The notes under the pieces were generated by a model, which worked only from the letters and a program-made list of their open reading frames with translations, was not told the origin of the DNA and did no database searches. Of a stretch of 64,000 nt of DNA, positions 36,856 through 45,597 are shown piece after piece. The position numbers and the translations under genes are program-made. Where the stretch lies: assembly GCF_009857835.1 (NCBI RefSeq), contig NZ_WWCL01000002.1:186001-250000 (forward strand), read 5' to 3'. The DNA is from Duganella fentianensis (GTDB lineage: Bacteria > Pseudomonadota > Gammaproteobacteria > Burkholderiales > Burkholderiaceae_D). Each line of letters opens with the position of its first letter. Positions within the stretch are counted from its first letter, which is position 1.

Positions 36856-37749
36856 ATGACTGTGATTGCCATGAAACCTGAATATACTGTAACGCCCCAA
36901 CTGCCTGCTACGGCGGGCAAAGCACGCATCGACGCCGGCCGCCTGATGGTGCATGCCGCACTGCTGGCCTACACGGTGCTGGCGCTGTTCCCGATCGCGC
37001 TGATCCTGATTAACTCGGTCAAGACGCGGGCTGCCATTTTCGATGATCCGCTGGCCCTGCCGACTATGGAAACCCTGACCTTCAGCGGCTTCGTCAAGGT
37101 CATCGAGAGCACCAACTTCCTGCAGTATTTCGGGAATAGCCTGATCGTCACACTGCTGTCGCTGGGCTGCATCGTGCTGTTCGGCGCCATGGCCTCGTGG
37201 GCGCTGTCGGAGTACCGCTTCATGGGCAGCCGGCTGCTCGCGCTATTCCTTGCGCTGGGCATCATGATTCCCATCCGTCTCGGCACGGTGTCGATACTGG
37301 AGCTGATGGTCAGGCTGGAGCTGGTCAACACGCTGACGGCGCTGGTGCTGGTGTACACGGCGCAGGGCCTGCCGCTGGCTGTGATGATCCTGTCCGAATT
37401 CATGCGCCAGGTGCCGGCGGAACTCAAGGATGCGGCGCGCTGCGATGGCGTGGGCGAAGTGAGGATTTTCTTTCAGGTGATCCTGCCGCTGATCCGTCCA
37501 GCCATTGCCACCGTGGCCGTGTTCACCATGATCCCGGCCTGGAACGACCTGTGGTTCCCGCTGATTCTGGCGCCATCGGAACCTACCCGCACCGTCACGC
37601 TCGGGGTGCAGCAATTCATCGGCCAGTACGTCACGGACTGGAACTCGGTACTGGCGGCGCTGTCGCTGGCCGTGATTCCCATGCTGATCCTGTATGCACT
37701 GTTTTCGCGTCAACTGATCCGCGGCCTGACGGCTGGCGCGGTCAAATAA
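36856..37749 (+). CDS. Sugar ABC transporter permease (MalG/UgpE type)
   Basis: A 297-residue permease with six helices. Its EAA loop is VPAELKDAARCDGVGEVRIF followed by FQVILPLIRPAIATVAVF, which contacts the ATPase. It begins 10 bases after the previous permease and ends 15 bases before the ATPase gene, in one transcription unit. The short N-terminal cytoplasmic tail is typical of MalG-like subunits. Confidence 0.93.
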   Translation: MTVIAMKPEYTVTPQLPATAGKARIDAGRLMVHAALLAYTVLALFPIALILINSVKTRAAIFDDPLALPTMETLTFSGFVKVIESTNFLQYFGNSLIVTLLSLGCIVLFGAMASWALSEYRFMGSRLLALFLALGIMIPIRLGTVSILELMVRLELVNTLTALVLVYTAQGLPLAVMILSEFMRQVPAELKDAARCDGVGEVRIFFQVILPLIRPAIATVAVFTMIPAWNDLWFPLILAPSEPTRTVTLGVQQFIGQYVTDWNSVLAALSLAVIPMLILYALFSRQLIRGLTAGAVK

Positions 37750-37764
37750 TCAAAGAGGAATTAC

Positions 37765-38904
37765 ATGGCTAGTGTCAGCCTTCAAGCATTACGCAAGTCC
37801 TACGATGGCAAGACCGATATTCTGGCCGGTATCGATCTGGACATCGCCCATGGTGAATTCGTCGTGCTGGTCGGGCCTTCCGGCTGCGGCAAATCGACGC
37901 TGCTGCGCATGCTGTGCGGCCTGGAAGAGATCAGCGGCGGCAGCATGCTGATCGGCGATCAGGTGGTCAACCATCTGCCGCCGGCGGAGCGCGGCATCGC
38001 CATGGTGTTCCAGAGCTATGCACTGTATCCGCACATGACGGTGTACCAGAACATGGCCTTCGGCCTGAATGTGGCGGGCAAGGACAAGGCGCAGATCCGC
38101 GAACGTATCGAACGCGCTGCGGCCACGCTGAAAATCGGCCATCTGCTGGAGCGTCTGCCGCGCGAGCTGTCGGGCGGTCAGCGCCAGCGCGTGGCTATCG
38201 GTCGCGCCATAGTGCGCGAACCGCGTCTGTTCCTGTTTGACGAGCCGCTCTCGAATCTGGATGCCGCGCTGCGGGTACAGACCCGGCTCGAAATCGCCAA
38301 GCTGCACCGCCAGCTCGACGCCACCATCGTCTATGTCACGCACGATCAGGTGGAAGCCATGACGCTGGGCGACAAGATCGTAGTGATGCACGAAGGGCAT
38401 ATCCAGCAGGCCGGCACGCCGCTGGACCTGTATCAGCAGCCGCGCAACCTGTTCGTGGCGGGCTTCATCGGCTCGCCCAAAATGAATCTGCTGGCCGGCA
38501 CGGTGCTCACGGCCCACGCGGGCGGGGTGCTGGTGCAGCTGGCCAGCGGCGAAACGGTACGCGCCGCCGTCGATGGCAGTGCGCTGGCGCCCGGTGCGGC
38601 CGTCACGCTGGGGCTGCGGGCGGAACATATCAGCGAATCGGATGCCGGTTCGGAGCTATTCAAAGGCGAGGTCAGTGTGGTCGAACACCTGGGCGAAGCC
38701 AATTACATCTACGTCAGTCGTGAAGGTGGAGAAGACGTGGTGATACGTGGGGACGGAGAAAGACACGTCGCGATAGGACAGAGCATCGTCTTTTCAGCAG
38801 ATAGCACGGCCTTCCACGTGTTTGACGAGCGGGGGCAGGCGCTACGCCGTCTGCAGCCCGGAAATATGGTGTCGGCGGCGCGCAGTATGATGCGCAGTGC
38901 CTGA
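37765..38904 (+). CDS. Sugar ABC transporter ATP-binding protein (UgpC/MalK type)
   Basis: The 379-residue ATPase drives the importer. It has Walker A GPSGCGKST, the signature LSGGQRQRVAIGRAIVREP, Walker B LFLFDEPLSNLD and the switch histidine in VYVTHDQVEAM. The C-terminal MalK-type TOBE regulatory domain (about 240-379) starts after FIGSPKMNLLAGTV. The gene precedes the TonB receptor by 38 bases and is in the same direction. Confidence 0.94.
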   Translation: MASVSLQALRKSYDGKTDILAGIDLDIAHGEFVVLVGPSGCGKSTLLRMLCGLEEISGGSMLIGDQVVNHLPPAERGIAMVFQSYALYPHMTVYQNMAFGLNVAGKDKAQIRERIERAAATLKIGHLLERLPRELSGGQRQRVAIGRAIVREPRLFLFDEPLSNLDAALRVQTRLEIAKLHRQLDATIVYVTHDQVEAMTLGDKIVVMHEGHIQQAGTPLDLYQQPRNLFVAGFIGSPKMNLLAGTVLTAHAGGVLVQLASGETVRAAVDGSALAPGAAVTLGLRAEHISESDAGSELFKGEVSVVEHLGEANYIYVSREGGEDVVIRGDGERHVAIGQSIVFSADSTAFHVFDERGQALRRLQPGNMVSAARSMMRSA

Positions 38905-38942
38905 TATCGACGCGGTTCACTGTTTTCAACAAGGAGAATTGA

Positions 38943-41570
38943 ATGACTAAGCCGGTACTCAAGAAAAAAATATTACCTCACCTGATCGCGCTGGCGCTGG
39001 GCAGTGCGGTGGCACCGCAGGTGTTTGCGACGGCAGATGCCGATGCGGTGGCTGCAGCGGAGGTAGCACAAAGTGGCAGTGAAGAGCAGAAAGTGGAAGT
39101 GCGCGGTATCCGCGAGCGGCTGAAACGCAATCTGGCCGAGAAACGTGATGCCGGCAACGTGGTCGACACCGTAACGGCAGAAGATGTGGGCAAGTTCCCC
39201 GACAAGAACGTGGCCGACTCGCTGCAGCGCGTGCCCGGCATTTCGGTGGACCGTACCTGGGGCGAAGGGCGCGACATCTTCGTGCGCGGCACCGACAAGA
39301 ATCTGAACCTGACCCAGCTCAATGGTCAGGCCGTGGCTTCCGGCTACTGGTGGAAGAACGACTCGCAAAGCCGCGGTTTCAACTACGATATTCTGGCCTC
39401 CGAACTGGTCGGCAGCATCGACGTCTACAAGAGCCCTTCGGCCGATCTGGACGAAGGCAGCATAGGCGGTCTGGTGATCGTCAAGACGCGCAAGCCGTTC
39501 CAGCTGAAACCATTGGTGGCGCAAGTCTCGGCCGAAGCCACCTACAGCAAGCTGCCGAAGAAAACCGATCCGCAAGTATCGGGTCTGCTGAGCTGGACCA
39601 ATGACCAGAAGACTTTCGGTGCACTGGTAGCGCTGAGCAGCCAGCAGCGCACCATGCGCCGCGACGGTCTGGAAAACTTCACCGACACCACCAAGTACAA
39701 CATCACCGACCAGAACGGCGTCGTGACGCCCGGTGCCTATGCCTCGTGGGGTGGCGGCTCGGCCATCTTCCGTCAGGACCGCAAGCGCACCACGGGCGAT
39801 ATCACGCTGCAGGCGCGGCCGAATGCGAATACAGATCTGACGCTGAATTACATGAACTCGGATATGAGCATGGATAACAGCAACCAGAACTACCTGTGGG
39901 AAGCCGGTGGTCTGGCCGATGGCAAGAATAATCTGAAAGTCATCGATCCGAAATTCATCACCACGTCCGACGGCACCAAGGCGCTGGTGGGCGGCACGGT
40001 AGGCCCTACCGGCGGCGTTTCGTTCGAACCTATCTTCCGCCAGTCGTATGTGAAATCGCAGGTGCTCGATCTGGATGGCACCTACGATGGCGACAACTGG
40101 AAGCTGCATGGGCAGGCCGGCACCACCAAGGGCTCGGGCGGCAGCGATCATGACCGCAACTTCTGGTTCGTGGGGAATACCCGCACCACCTTCAATATCG
40201 CGCCCGACACCTACGAGGTGAAATACCTCGATATCAATCCGCTCGATCCGACCAAGCTGGTGCTGCAGAATTCGCGCGACTGGATACGCCGCATGGAGAC
40301 CAAGGAAAACTATGCGCAGGCCGATCTGACGCTGGAGCTGAATGGCGACTTCCTGAAATCGCTGAAATTCGGCGCCAAGTTCCGCGATACCACGGTGCAG
40401 AACCGCCGCATCATCGGTACCGATGGTCCGAACAATCCGGGCTGGCAGTCGTTCACGCTGGCCGATCTGTCCACCGGCGCTTCGCCGCTACTGAGCCAGA
40501 AAGCCGCGAATGCCGGCTCGCTGACCCAGTATGCATGGGTGGATGACGGTCTGGCCTATTCCAAAGGCTTTGCCATGTACGACAAGGGCATGGTGTATGC
40601 GGAAGCCAAGAACGAGTACTACCGCATCAAGGAAAAAATCTACGCGACCTATGCCCGTGCCGATTTTTCCGTAGGCCAGTGGCGCGGCGACTTCGGCGCC
40701 CGTATCGTCAAGACCGACCAGACTTCGGAAGCCTATCAGGCGCTCAAGGGTGACGGTAACTACACGCTGGGCAGCGTCACGCGCAGCTATACCGACGTGC
40801 TGCCCAACCTGAACGCCGTGTATTCGGTGAATAAAGACCTGCTGGTGCGCGGTGCCGTGTCGCGTGTGATGGCGCGCAACACCTATTCGGATCTGAGCGC
40901 CAGCACCGAAGTCAGTGGCACCACCAACGCTGCTACGGCCGGCAATCCGCTGCTCAAGCCCTACCATGCGAATCAGGCCGAGATAGGCGCCGAGTGGTAT
41001 TACGCCGATGCCTCGCTGCTGTCGGCCACGCTGTTCGCCAAAAAGCTGGACACCTTCATCTACACCAAATCGGCGCAGGAGAATGTGGCAGGCGTGACCC
41101 GTACGGTGACCCGTCCGTATAACGCCAACAACGGCGAAACCGTCAACGGTCTGGAACTGCAATGGCAGCAAGCCTTCAGCAACGGCTTCGGCGCCATCGT
41201 CAACTACACCTTCACCGATGCCAAGACGGGTGCCAACGAAGGCGGCCAGAAACTCAACGTGGTGGGTAACTCGCGCAATCAGGCCAACGTGACGGGCTTC
41301 TATGAAAAAGATGGCTACAGCGTCCGTCTGTCCTACAACTACCGTTCCAAAGCCTATGGTGCGCTCGACGAAGGCGGTCAGGATGTCACCAGCGCCTACG
41401 GCCAGTGGGATGCTTCGGCCAGCTGGGATATTACGCCTAAGGTCAGTCTGTATCTGACGGCGGTAAATATCGGTAACGCAGTGATTCGTACCAACACGAC
41501 CAATGGCCTGCCGGTGGGCGTGTATGAAAACGGTGCACGTTACAGTCTGGGTATCAAAGCCAAGTTCTAA
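38943..41570 (+). CDS. TonB-dependent receptor, carbohydrate-associated (TonB-Xanth-Caul type)
   Basis: An 875-residue outer-membrane receptor. A signal peptide (ending PQVFATADA near residue 32) is followed by the TonB-box-like EEQKVEVRGIRERLKR. The plug shows ITVEDVGKFPDK-like text (TAEDVGKFPDKNVADSLQRV) and DEGSIGGLVIVKTRKPF, hallmarks of the Xanthomonas/Caulobacter oligosaccharide receptor family. The barrel ends YSLGIKAKF. Its place directly behind a CUT1 ABC importer supports uptake of an oligosaccharide across the outer membrane. Confidence 0.9.
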   Translation: MTKPVLKKKILPHLIALALGSAVAPQVFATADADAVAAAEVAQSGSEEQKVEVRGIRERLKRNLAEKRDAGNVVDTVTAEDVGKFPDKNVADSLQRVPGISVDRTWGEGRDIFVRGTDKNLNLTQLNGQAVASGYWWKNDSQSRGFNYDILASELVGSIDVYKSPSADLDEGSIGGLVIVKTRKPFQLKPLVAQVSAEATYSKLPKKTDPQVSGLLSWTNDQKTFGALVALSSQQRTMRRDGLENFTDTTKYNITDQNGVVTPGAYASWGGGSAIFRQDRKRTTGDITLQARPNANTDLTLNYMNSDMSMDNSNQNYLWEAGGLADGKNNLKVIDPKFITTSDGTKALVGGTVGPTGGVSFEPIFRQSYVKSQVLDLDGTYDGDNWKLHGQAGTTKGSGGSDHDRNFWFVGNTRTTFNIAPDTYEVKYLDINPLDPTKLVLQNSRDWIRRMETKENYAQADLTLELNGDFLKSLKFGAKFRDTTVQNRRIIGTDGPNNPGWQSFTLADLSTGASPLLSQKAANAGSLTQYAWVDDGLAYSKGFAMYDKGMVYAEAKNEYYRIKEKIYATYARADFSVGQWRGDFGARIVKTDQTSEAYQALKGDGNYTLGSVTRSYTDVLPNLNAVYSVNKDLLVRGAVSRVMARNTYSDLSASTEVSGTTNAATAGNPLLKPYHANQAEIGAEWYYADASLLSATLFAKKLDTFIYTKSAQENVAGVTRTVTRPYNANNGETVNGLELQWQQAFSNGFGAIVNYTFTDAKTGANEGGQKLNVVGNSRNQANVTGFYEKDGYSVRLSYNYRSKAYGALDEGGQDVTSAYGQWDASASWDITPKVSLYLTAVNIGNAVIRTNTTNGLPVGVYENGARYSLGIKAKF

Positions 41571-41577
41571 GCTGCGC

Positions 41578-41619
41578 GGCGGCGCATTGGATACCGCAGT
41601 GTTGTATCCATGCGTCGCC
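41578..41619 (+). other. Imperfect hairpin downstream of the TonB receptor gene
   Basis: GGCGGCGCATTGGATAC pairs imperfectly with GTATCCATGCGTCGCC around a nine-base loop. It begins eight bases after the TonB receptor stop. No T tract follows, so it may stabilise the 3' end of the mRNA or assist Rho-dependent termination. Confidence 0.55.
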
Positions 41620-41637
41620 ACCGGCTTAGTGGTGTAA

Positions 41638-41669
41638 CGGACGCTGCGCGGAGGTTCCGCCAGCGTCCG
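41638..41669 (+). other. Strong hairpin immediately upstream of the sensor operon promoter
   Basis: CGGACGCTG-C-GCGGA pairs with TCCGCCAGCGTCCG: 14 pairs, one bulged C and the loop GGT. It lacks a T tract and lies eight bases before the TATAAT at 41677. It could be a Rho-linked terminator or, as DNA, an inverted-repeat operator covering the -35 region. Confidence 0.55.
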
Positions 41670-41676
41670 ACTCCGT

Positions 41677-41682
41677 TATAAT
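41677..41682 (+). promoter_or_regulatory. Candidate -10 element for the SBP-regulator-kinase operon
   Basis: A perfect TATAAT lies 28 bases before the GTG start at 41711. The -35 position falls inside the inverted repeat 41638-41669 and is a poor match to consensus, consistent with an activator-dependent promoter. Confidence 0.5.
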
Positions 41683-41710
41683 CCAGACACTGTTTTATTC
41701 GGGATAACGA

Positions 41711-43090
41711 GTGACTGCGTCAAGAAAACATGTAGCCGTGCCTGGGCTTTGCCGGTTACGTTATGGCGTATTTGCCAGCTTGCTGCTGGCGCTCTCCGGT
41801 CCCGGCAACGCCCATGCCGCCAGCCAGAGTTCCGCCACCGCATCGGCTGCCTCTGGCGCTGCGCCAGCCACCTTGCAGGTGCTGCACTGGTGGACTTCCA
41901 GTACCGAACGCAGGGCCGCCAATGCGCTGGCTGCGCGCATGGCCGAAGAAGGGCTGGAATGGCGCGATGCGGCGATACCGGGTGGGGCAGGGCTGGGCGC
42001 CGGCAAGGTGCTCAAGAGCCGCGTGCTGGCCGGCGATGCGCCGGAAGTGACGCAGATTATCGGTGTCTCGATCGCCGAATGGGCCGAACTAGGGCTGCTG
42101 CTGGAAATCGATAACGTCGCCACGGCCGCCAACTGGAATGGCGTGCTGTTCCCCACCATACAGAACCTGATCCGCCACCGCAAACATGTGGTGGCAGCGC
42201 CGCTAGGCATCCATCGCATCAATACCCTGTATTACAACCGCGCCTTGCTGGCACAGCACAAGCTGGCGCCGCCGCAGAGCTGGGCCGAATTCCAGAACGT
42301 GGCGCTGCGCCTCAAGGCGGCCGGTGTGCAGCCGCTGGCGCAAAGCAGCGAAGCGTGGCAGGTGGCTGCGCTGTTCGAAAACCTGCTGCTGGCCGAGAGC
42401 GGCCCCGAGTTCTATCGCGATCTGTTCGTGCGGCGTGATCCGGCCGCTGCTGCAGACCGGCGCACGGCGGAAGCGCTGGAGCGGCTGCGTACCATCAAGG
42501 GCTGGATCAGCAACCAGCTCGATGAAAAACCGTGGCCCGATGTGGTGCGCCAGTTCGCCCGCAAGGAAGCGGCCATGATGATCATGGGCGACTGGGCCAG
42601 GCCGGAACTGATAGAACGGGGCATGCTGCTCGATGAAGATTTTGCCTGCGGCACGGCGCCGGGTACGGCCCGATACCATCTGTACAGCGTCGACACCTTC
42701 ACCATGTTTGCCGGCGACTACCGTCACATGCCGGCACAGGAACGCATGGCACGCCTGCTGGTGACGCCGGCCGCGCAGAGCGAGTACAACCAGCTGAAAG
42801 GTTCGGTGCCCGTGCGGCGCGATGCCGATGCCAGCCGCATGGATAGCTGCGCACGTGCGTCGTGGAGCAGTTTCGCCCAGGGTGCTGCCGTGCAGGCGCC
42901 CAGCATGGTGCACCGCATGGCGACTGATGAAGCCAGCCGCGATGCCATCATCGCCGAGATACACCGCTATTTTCTGGATGATAAAGCCACTCCGGCCGAC
43001 GCCCAGCGCCGGCTAGGTGCGCTATTCCGCCTGTTTAATCTGAGAAGCCAAGGAGCTGTCGGTGCGCAAAATCCTGATCGTAGACGATGA
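41711..43090 (+). CDS. Extracellular sugar-binding protein, GtsA-like, linked to a two-component system
   Basis: A 459-residue periplasmic binding protein with a signal peptide ending GNAHAAS (about residue 37). The mature start LQVLHWWTSSTERRAANALA and VLKSRVLAGDAPEVTQI resemble the Pseudomonas glucose-binding protein GtsA. There is no permease next to it. Instead it overlaps the response-regulator gene by 29 bases and precedes a sensor kinase, so a signalling role (ligand presentation to the kinase) is more likely than transport alone. The start GTG follows GGGATAACGA, a modest ribosome site. Confidence 0.85.
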   Translation: MTASRKHVAVPGLCRLRYGVFASLLLALSGPGNAHAASQSSATASAASGAAPATLQVLHWWTSSTERRAANALAARMAEEGLEWRDAAIPGGAGLGAGKVLKSRVLAGDAPEVTQIIGVSIAEWAELGLLLEIDNVATAANWNGVLFPTIQNLIRHRKHVVAAPLGIHRINTLYYNRALLAQHKLAPPQSWAEFQNVALRLKAAGVQPLAQSSEAWQVAALFENLLLAESGPEFYRDLFVRRDPAAAADRRTAEALERLRTIKGWISNQLDEKPWPDVVRQFARKEAAMMIMGDWARPELIERGMLLDEDFACGTAPGTARYHLYSVDTFTMFAGDYRHMPAQERMARLLVTPAAQSEYNQLKGSVPVRRDADASRMDSCARASWSSFAQGAAVQAPSMVHRMATDEASRDAIIAEIHRYFLDDKATPADAQRRLGALFRLFNLRSQGAVGAQNPDRRR

Positions 43091-43769
43091 CCAGAAGACC
43101 CGGGTTCTGCTCAAGACCTATCTGGAGAAGAACCAGTATGAAGTAATCCTGTCGCATAACGGCGAAAGCTTTCTGGCCGAACTGCAGCAGCATGTGGACC
43201 AGCTCTCGCTGGTGATACTGGACGTGATGCTGCCCGATACGGACGGCTTCGCACTGTGCAAGCAGGTGCGTCAGCGCTCCAACGTGCCCATCATCATGCT
43301 GACGGCCAGCTCCGACGAGACCGACCGCATCGTCGGGCTGGAACTGGGCGCCGACGACTACATTGCCAAGCCGTATAGCCCGCGCGAACTGCTGGCCCGC
43401 ATCAAGGCGATACTGCGCCGCACGGCGCAGGAACAGCCCGCGGTGCGCTACTACCGCTTTGTCGGCTTTACGCTGGATCTGATGGAGCGCAAGGTGATCG
43501 CGCAGGATGGCCAGCTGGTGGCGCTGACGGGGCTGGACTTCCAGCTGCTCAAATATTTTGTCGAGCATCCCGGTGTGGTGCTGGACCGCAGCGCGCTGTG
43601 CGAGGAAACCCGCGGGCGCGATGCCGGGCCGTTCGATCGCTCGCTCGATGTGCAGATCAGCCGTTTGCGCCTGCGCCTCAATGACGACGGCAAGCAGCCT
43701 GCCCTGATCAAGACGGTGCGCGGCGCCGGCTATGTGTTCTCGGCCGATGTGGTGGTCTCCCATGCCTAG
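43062..43769 (+). CDS. OmpR/GltR-type response regulator
   Basis: A 235-residue regulator. The receiver domain (1-120) has the acidic pocket IVDDD, the phosphoacceptor Asp54 in VILDVMLPD, and the switch Lys in DDYIAKPYSPREL. The C-terminal OmpR winged helix (about 135-230) has LTGLDFQLLKYFVEHPGVVL and IKTVRGAGYVF. The GTG start at 43062 has AAGGAG at six-base spacing and lies inside the binding-protein gene. The stop overlaps the kinase start by eight bases. The likely targets are the adjacent sugar-uptake genes. Confidence 0.93.
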   Translation: MRKILIVDDDQKTRVLLKTYLEKNQYEVILSHNGESFLAELQQHVDQLSLVILDVMLPDTDGFALCKQVRQRSNVPIIMLTASSDETDRIVGLELGADDYIAKPYSPRELLARIKAILRRTAQEQPAVRYYRFVGFTLDLMERKVIAQDGQLVALTGLDFQLLKYFVEHPGVVLDRSALCEETRGRDAGPFDRSLDVQISRLRLRLNDDGKQPALIKTVRGAGYVFSADVVVSHA

Positions 43770-45213
43770 TTTCCGGCAGCGGCTGTGGCCTGCCTCGCTG
43801 CTGGGGCGTCTGAGTCTGGTGATGGTGGCTGGGCTGCTGCTGACACAACTGGTGGCCAGCTATATCTGGGCCAGCCAGCTGCGTGCCAAGGCGCAGGTGG
43901 AAGTGCAGTCAGCCTCGCAGTATGTGGCGCACGGCGCGTCCGGCGCCATCCGTTTCTTCCGCAGCCTGCCGGCCAATTACCGCCAGCTGCTGATCCAGCA
44001 GCTGCGCGAAATGGGCGGCACGCGCTTCTTCGTCAATTTCAACCACGCTTATGTGCCGGTGCACAGCATCGAGGCGACGCCGCTGGCCGATAGCGCTTTG
44101 CAGAGCGTGGCGGCGACGCTGAAAAGCGATCTGCCCCATTCGCCGCCGTCGCATCTGGCGTTTGCGTGGCCCGATCAGCTGGTGGTGTCGGAAGATGGCG
44201 TGCGCCTCAATGATCTGCCCGACGCATGGGTGCAGCACATCCTGCTACTCAAGCCCGATCCTGCGCCGATACTGGTGATCCAGACCGAGATCGAGCCGGG
44301 CAACTGGCTGTACATGGCGGCGCTGATGCCGAATCCCTACTTCCTGAGCAGTAACGATCCGCTGGCGTGGGACCGGCTGGCCCTGCAGGGCCTGTCGCTG
44401 GCCGTGGTGCTGCTTTTGTGCCTGCTGGTGGTGCGCTGGATTACCCGCCCGCTGGCCGCACTGTCGGAGGCGGCGGCAGCCTTCGGGCAGGGGCAGGACG
44501 ACAAGACCCTGCCTTTGCCGGAAACGGGCAGCCGCGAATTCATCAACACGGCACGGGCCTTCAGCGCCATGCGCGAACGCATCCAGCGCTATATCGAAGA
44601 CCGCGAGCGGCTGTTCATTTCGATTTCCCATGACCTGCGTACCCCCATCACGCGGCTGAAACTGCGCTCGGAATTACTCGACGACGAGGCCTTGCGCAAC
44701 GAGTTCGAAGAAGATCTGGACGAGCTGGATATGATGGTGAAAGGCGCACTGCAGTGCGTGAAGGATAGCGACATCCACGAGAACCCCGCCGAAGTGAAGC
44801 TCGATGCCATGCTGGGGCGGCTGGTGCGCAGTGCGCGGCTGGCCGGTCACGAAGTGGCTTATCAGGACACCGGCCTGAGTGTGCGGGCCAAGCCGCTGGC
44901 GCTGAAGCGGGCCATAGGCAATCTGCTTGATAATGCGCTGTATTACGGCAAGCGGGCCGAGATCAGCGTCACCAGTGCGGACGGCATGGTGGCCATCGCC
45001 GTGCGCGATCACGGCCCAGGCGTGCCGGAAGATGCGCTGGCCAGCCTGTTCGATCCCTATGTGCGTCTGGCCCACGGGCGCGAACAGAATGACGGCGGCA
45101 TGGGGCTGGGGCTGGGCATCGCCCGCAGCGTAATCGAAGCGCATGGCGGCCAGCTGCAGCTCTCCAACCACCCTCAGGGCGGGCTATATGCCGTGATCCG
45201 TTTGCCCGCCTGA
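43762..45213 (+). CDS. Sensor histidine kinase
   Basis: A 483-residue inner-membrane kinase. One helix (about 13-33) and a second (about 207-226) bound a periplasmic sensor of about 170 residues. A HAMP domain follows (WITRPLAALSEAAAAFGQG), then HisKA with His290 in SISHDLRTPITRLKLRSE. The ATPase domain has NLLDNALYYG, RDHGPGVPEDAL and GGMGLGLGIARSVIEAHGG. The start ATG at 43762 overlaps the regulator gene by eight bases. Cotranscription with a periplasmic sugar-binding protein suggests the sensor domain docks the loaded binding protein. Confidence 0.92.
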   Translation: MPSFRQRLWPASLLGRLSLVMVAGLLLTQLVASYIWASQLRAKAQVEVQSASQYVAHGASGAIRFFRSLPANYRQLLIQQLREMGGTRFFVNFNHAYVPVHSIEATPLADSALQSVAATLKSDLPHSPPSHLAFAWPDQLVVSEDGVRLNDLPDAWVQHILLLKPDPAPILVIQTEIEPGNWLYMAALMPNPYFLSSNDPLAWDRLALQGLSLAVVLLLCLLVVRWITRPLAALSEAAAAFGQGQDDKTLPLPETGSREFINTARAFSAMRERIQRYIEDRERLFISISHDLRTPITRLKLRSELLDDEALRNEFEEDLDELDMMVKGALQCVKDSDIHENPAEVKLDAMLGRLVRSARLAGHEVAYQDTGLSVRAKPLALKRAIGNLLDNALYYGKRAEISVTSADGMVAIAVRDHGPGVPEDALASLFDPYVRLAHGREQNDGGMGLGLGIARSVIEAHGGQLQLSNHPQGGLYAVIRLPA

Positions 45214-45327
45214 CGCGCCTAAATGTCGTTCAGCACCCGTTTTTTGCGTTTCGTCGCAATCCGCACGACGCTTGCGGGGCCTATGTCTATAGTGCTCACA
45301 TACCGCAACGATTTTAAGGAGAGCAAA

Positions 45328-45507
45328 ATGAACATCGCAAAAAACATGGAAGTGATCTTCCTCGCTGCCACCATGGTACTGGGTACCTTCGCTTACACCA
45401 GCAGCGCTGCCCAGAAAGCCGCCGAACTGGCACCGGTCGCCCAGGTGAGCCAGGCTAGCATGCAGGTGGTTGTGGTGAAAGGCCATCGCCTGAGTGCCAA
45501 CGCCTGA
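45328..45507 (+). CDS. Small secreted protein, 59 residues, function unknown
   Basis: The gene has an excellent ribosome site (AAGGAGAG, five bases before ATG). It encodes a protein with a hydrophobic N-terminal segment (EVIFLAATMVLGTFAY) and a probable signal-peptidase site near SSAAQ, leaving about 30 mature residues. The C-terminus reads MQVVVVKGHRLSANA, resembling the conserved segment at the start of TonB receptor plug domains. I do not recognise the family. It stands alone between the kinase gene and the GIN-domain gene. Confidence 0.7.
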   Translation: MNIAKNMEVIFLAATMVLGTFAYTSSAAQKAAELAPVAQVSQASMQVVVVKGHRLSANA

Positions 45508-45597
45508 TTGCATGACGCCCGCCGCCATCGGCAGGGCTGCTAGAATTGTGCGACGCCGCCCCCAGTGCGGATGGGATACACCAGTGAGGATATCGTT

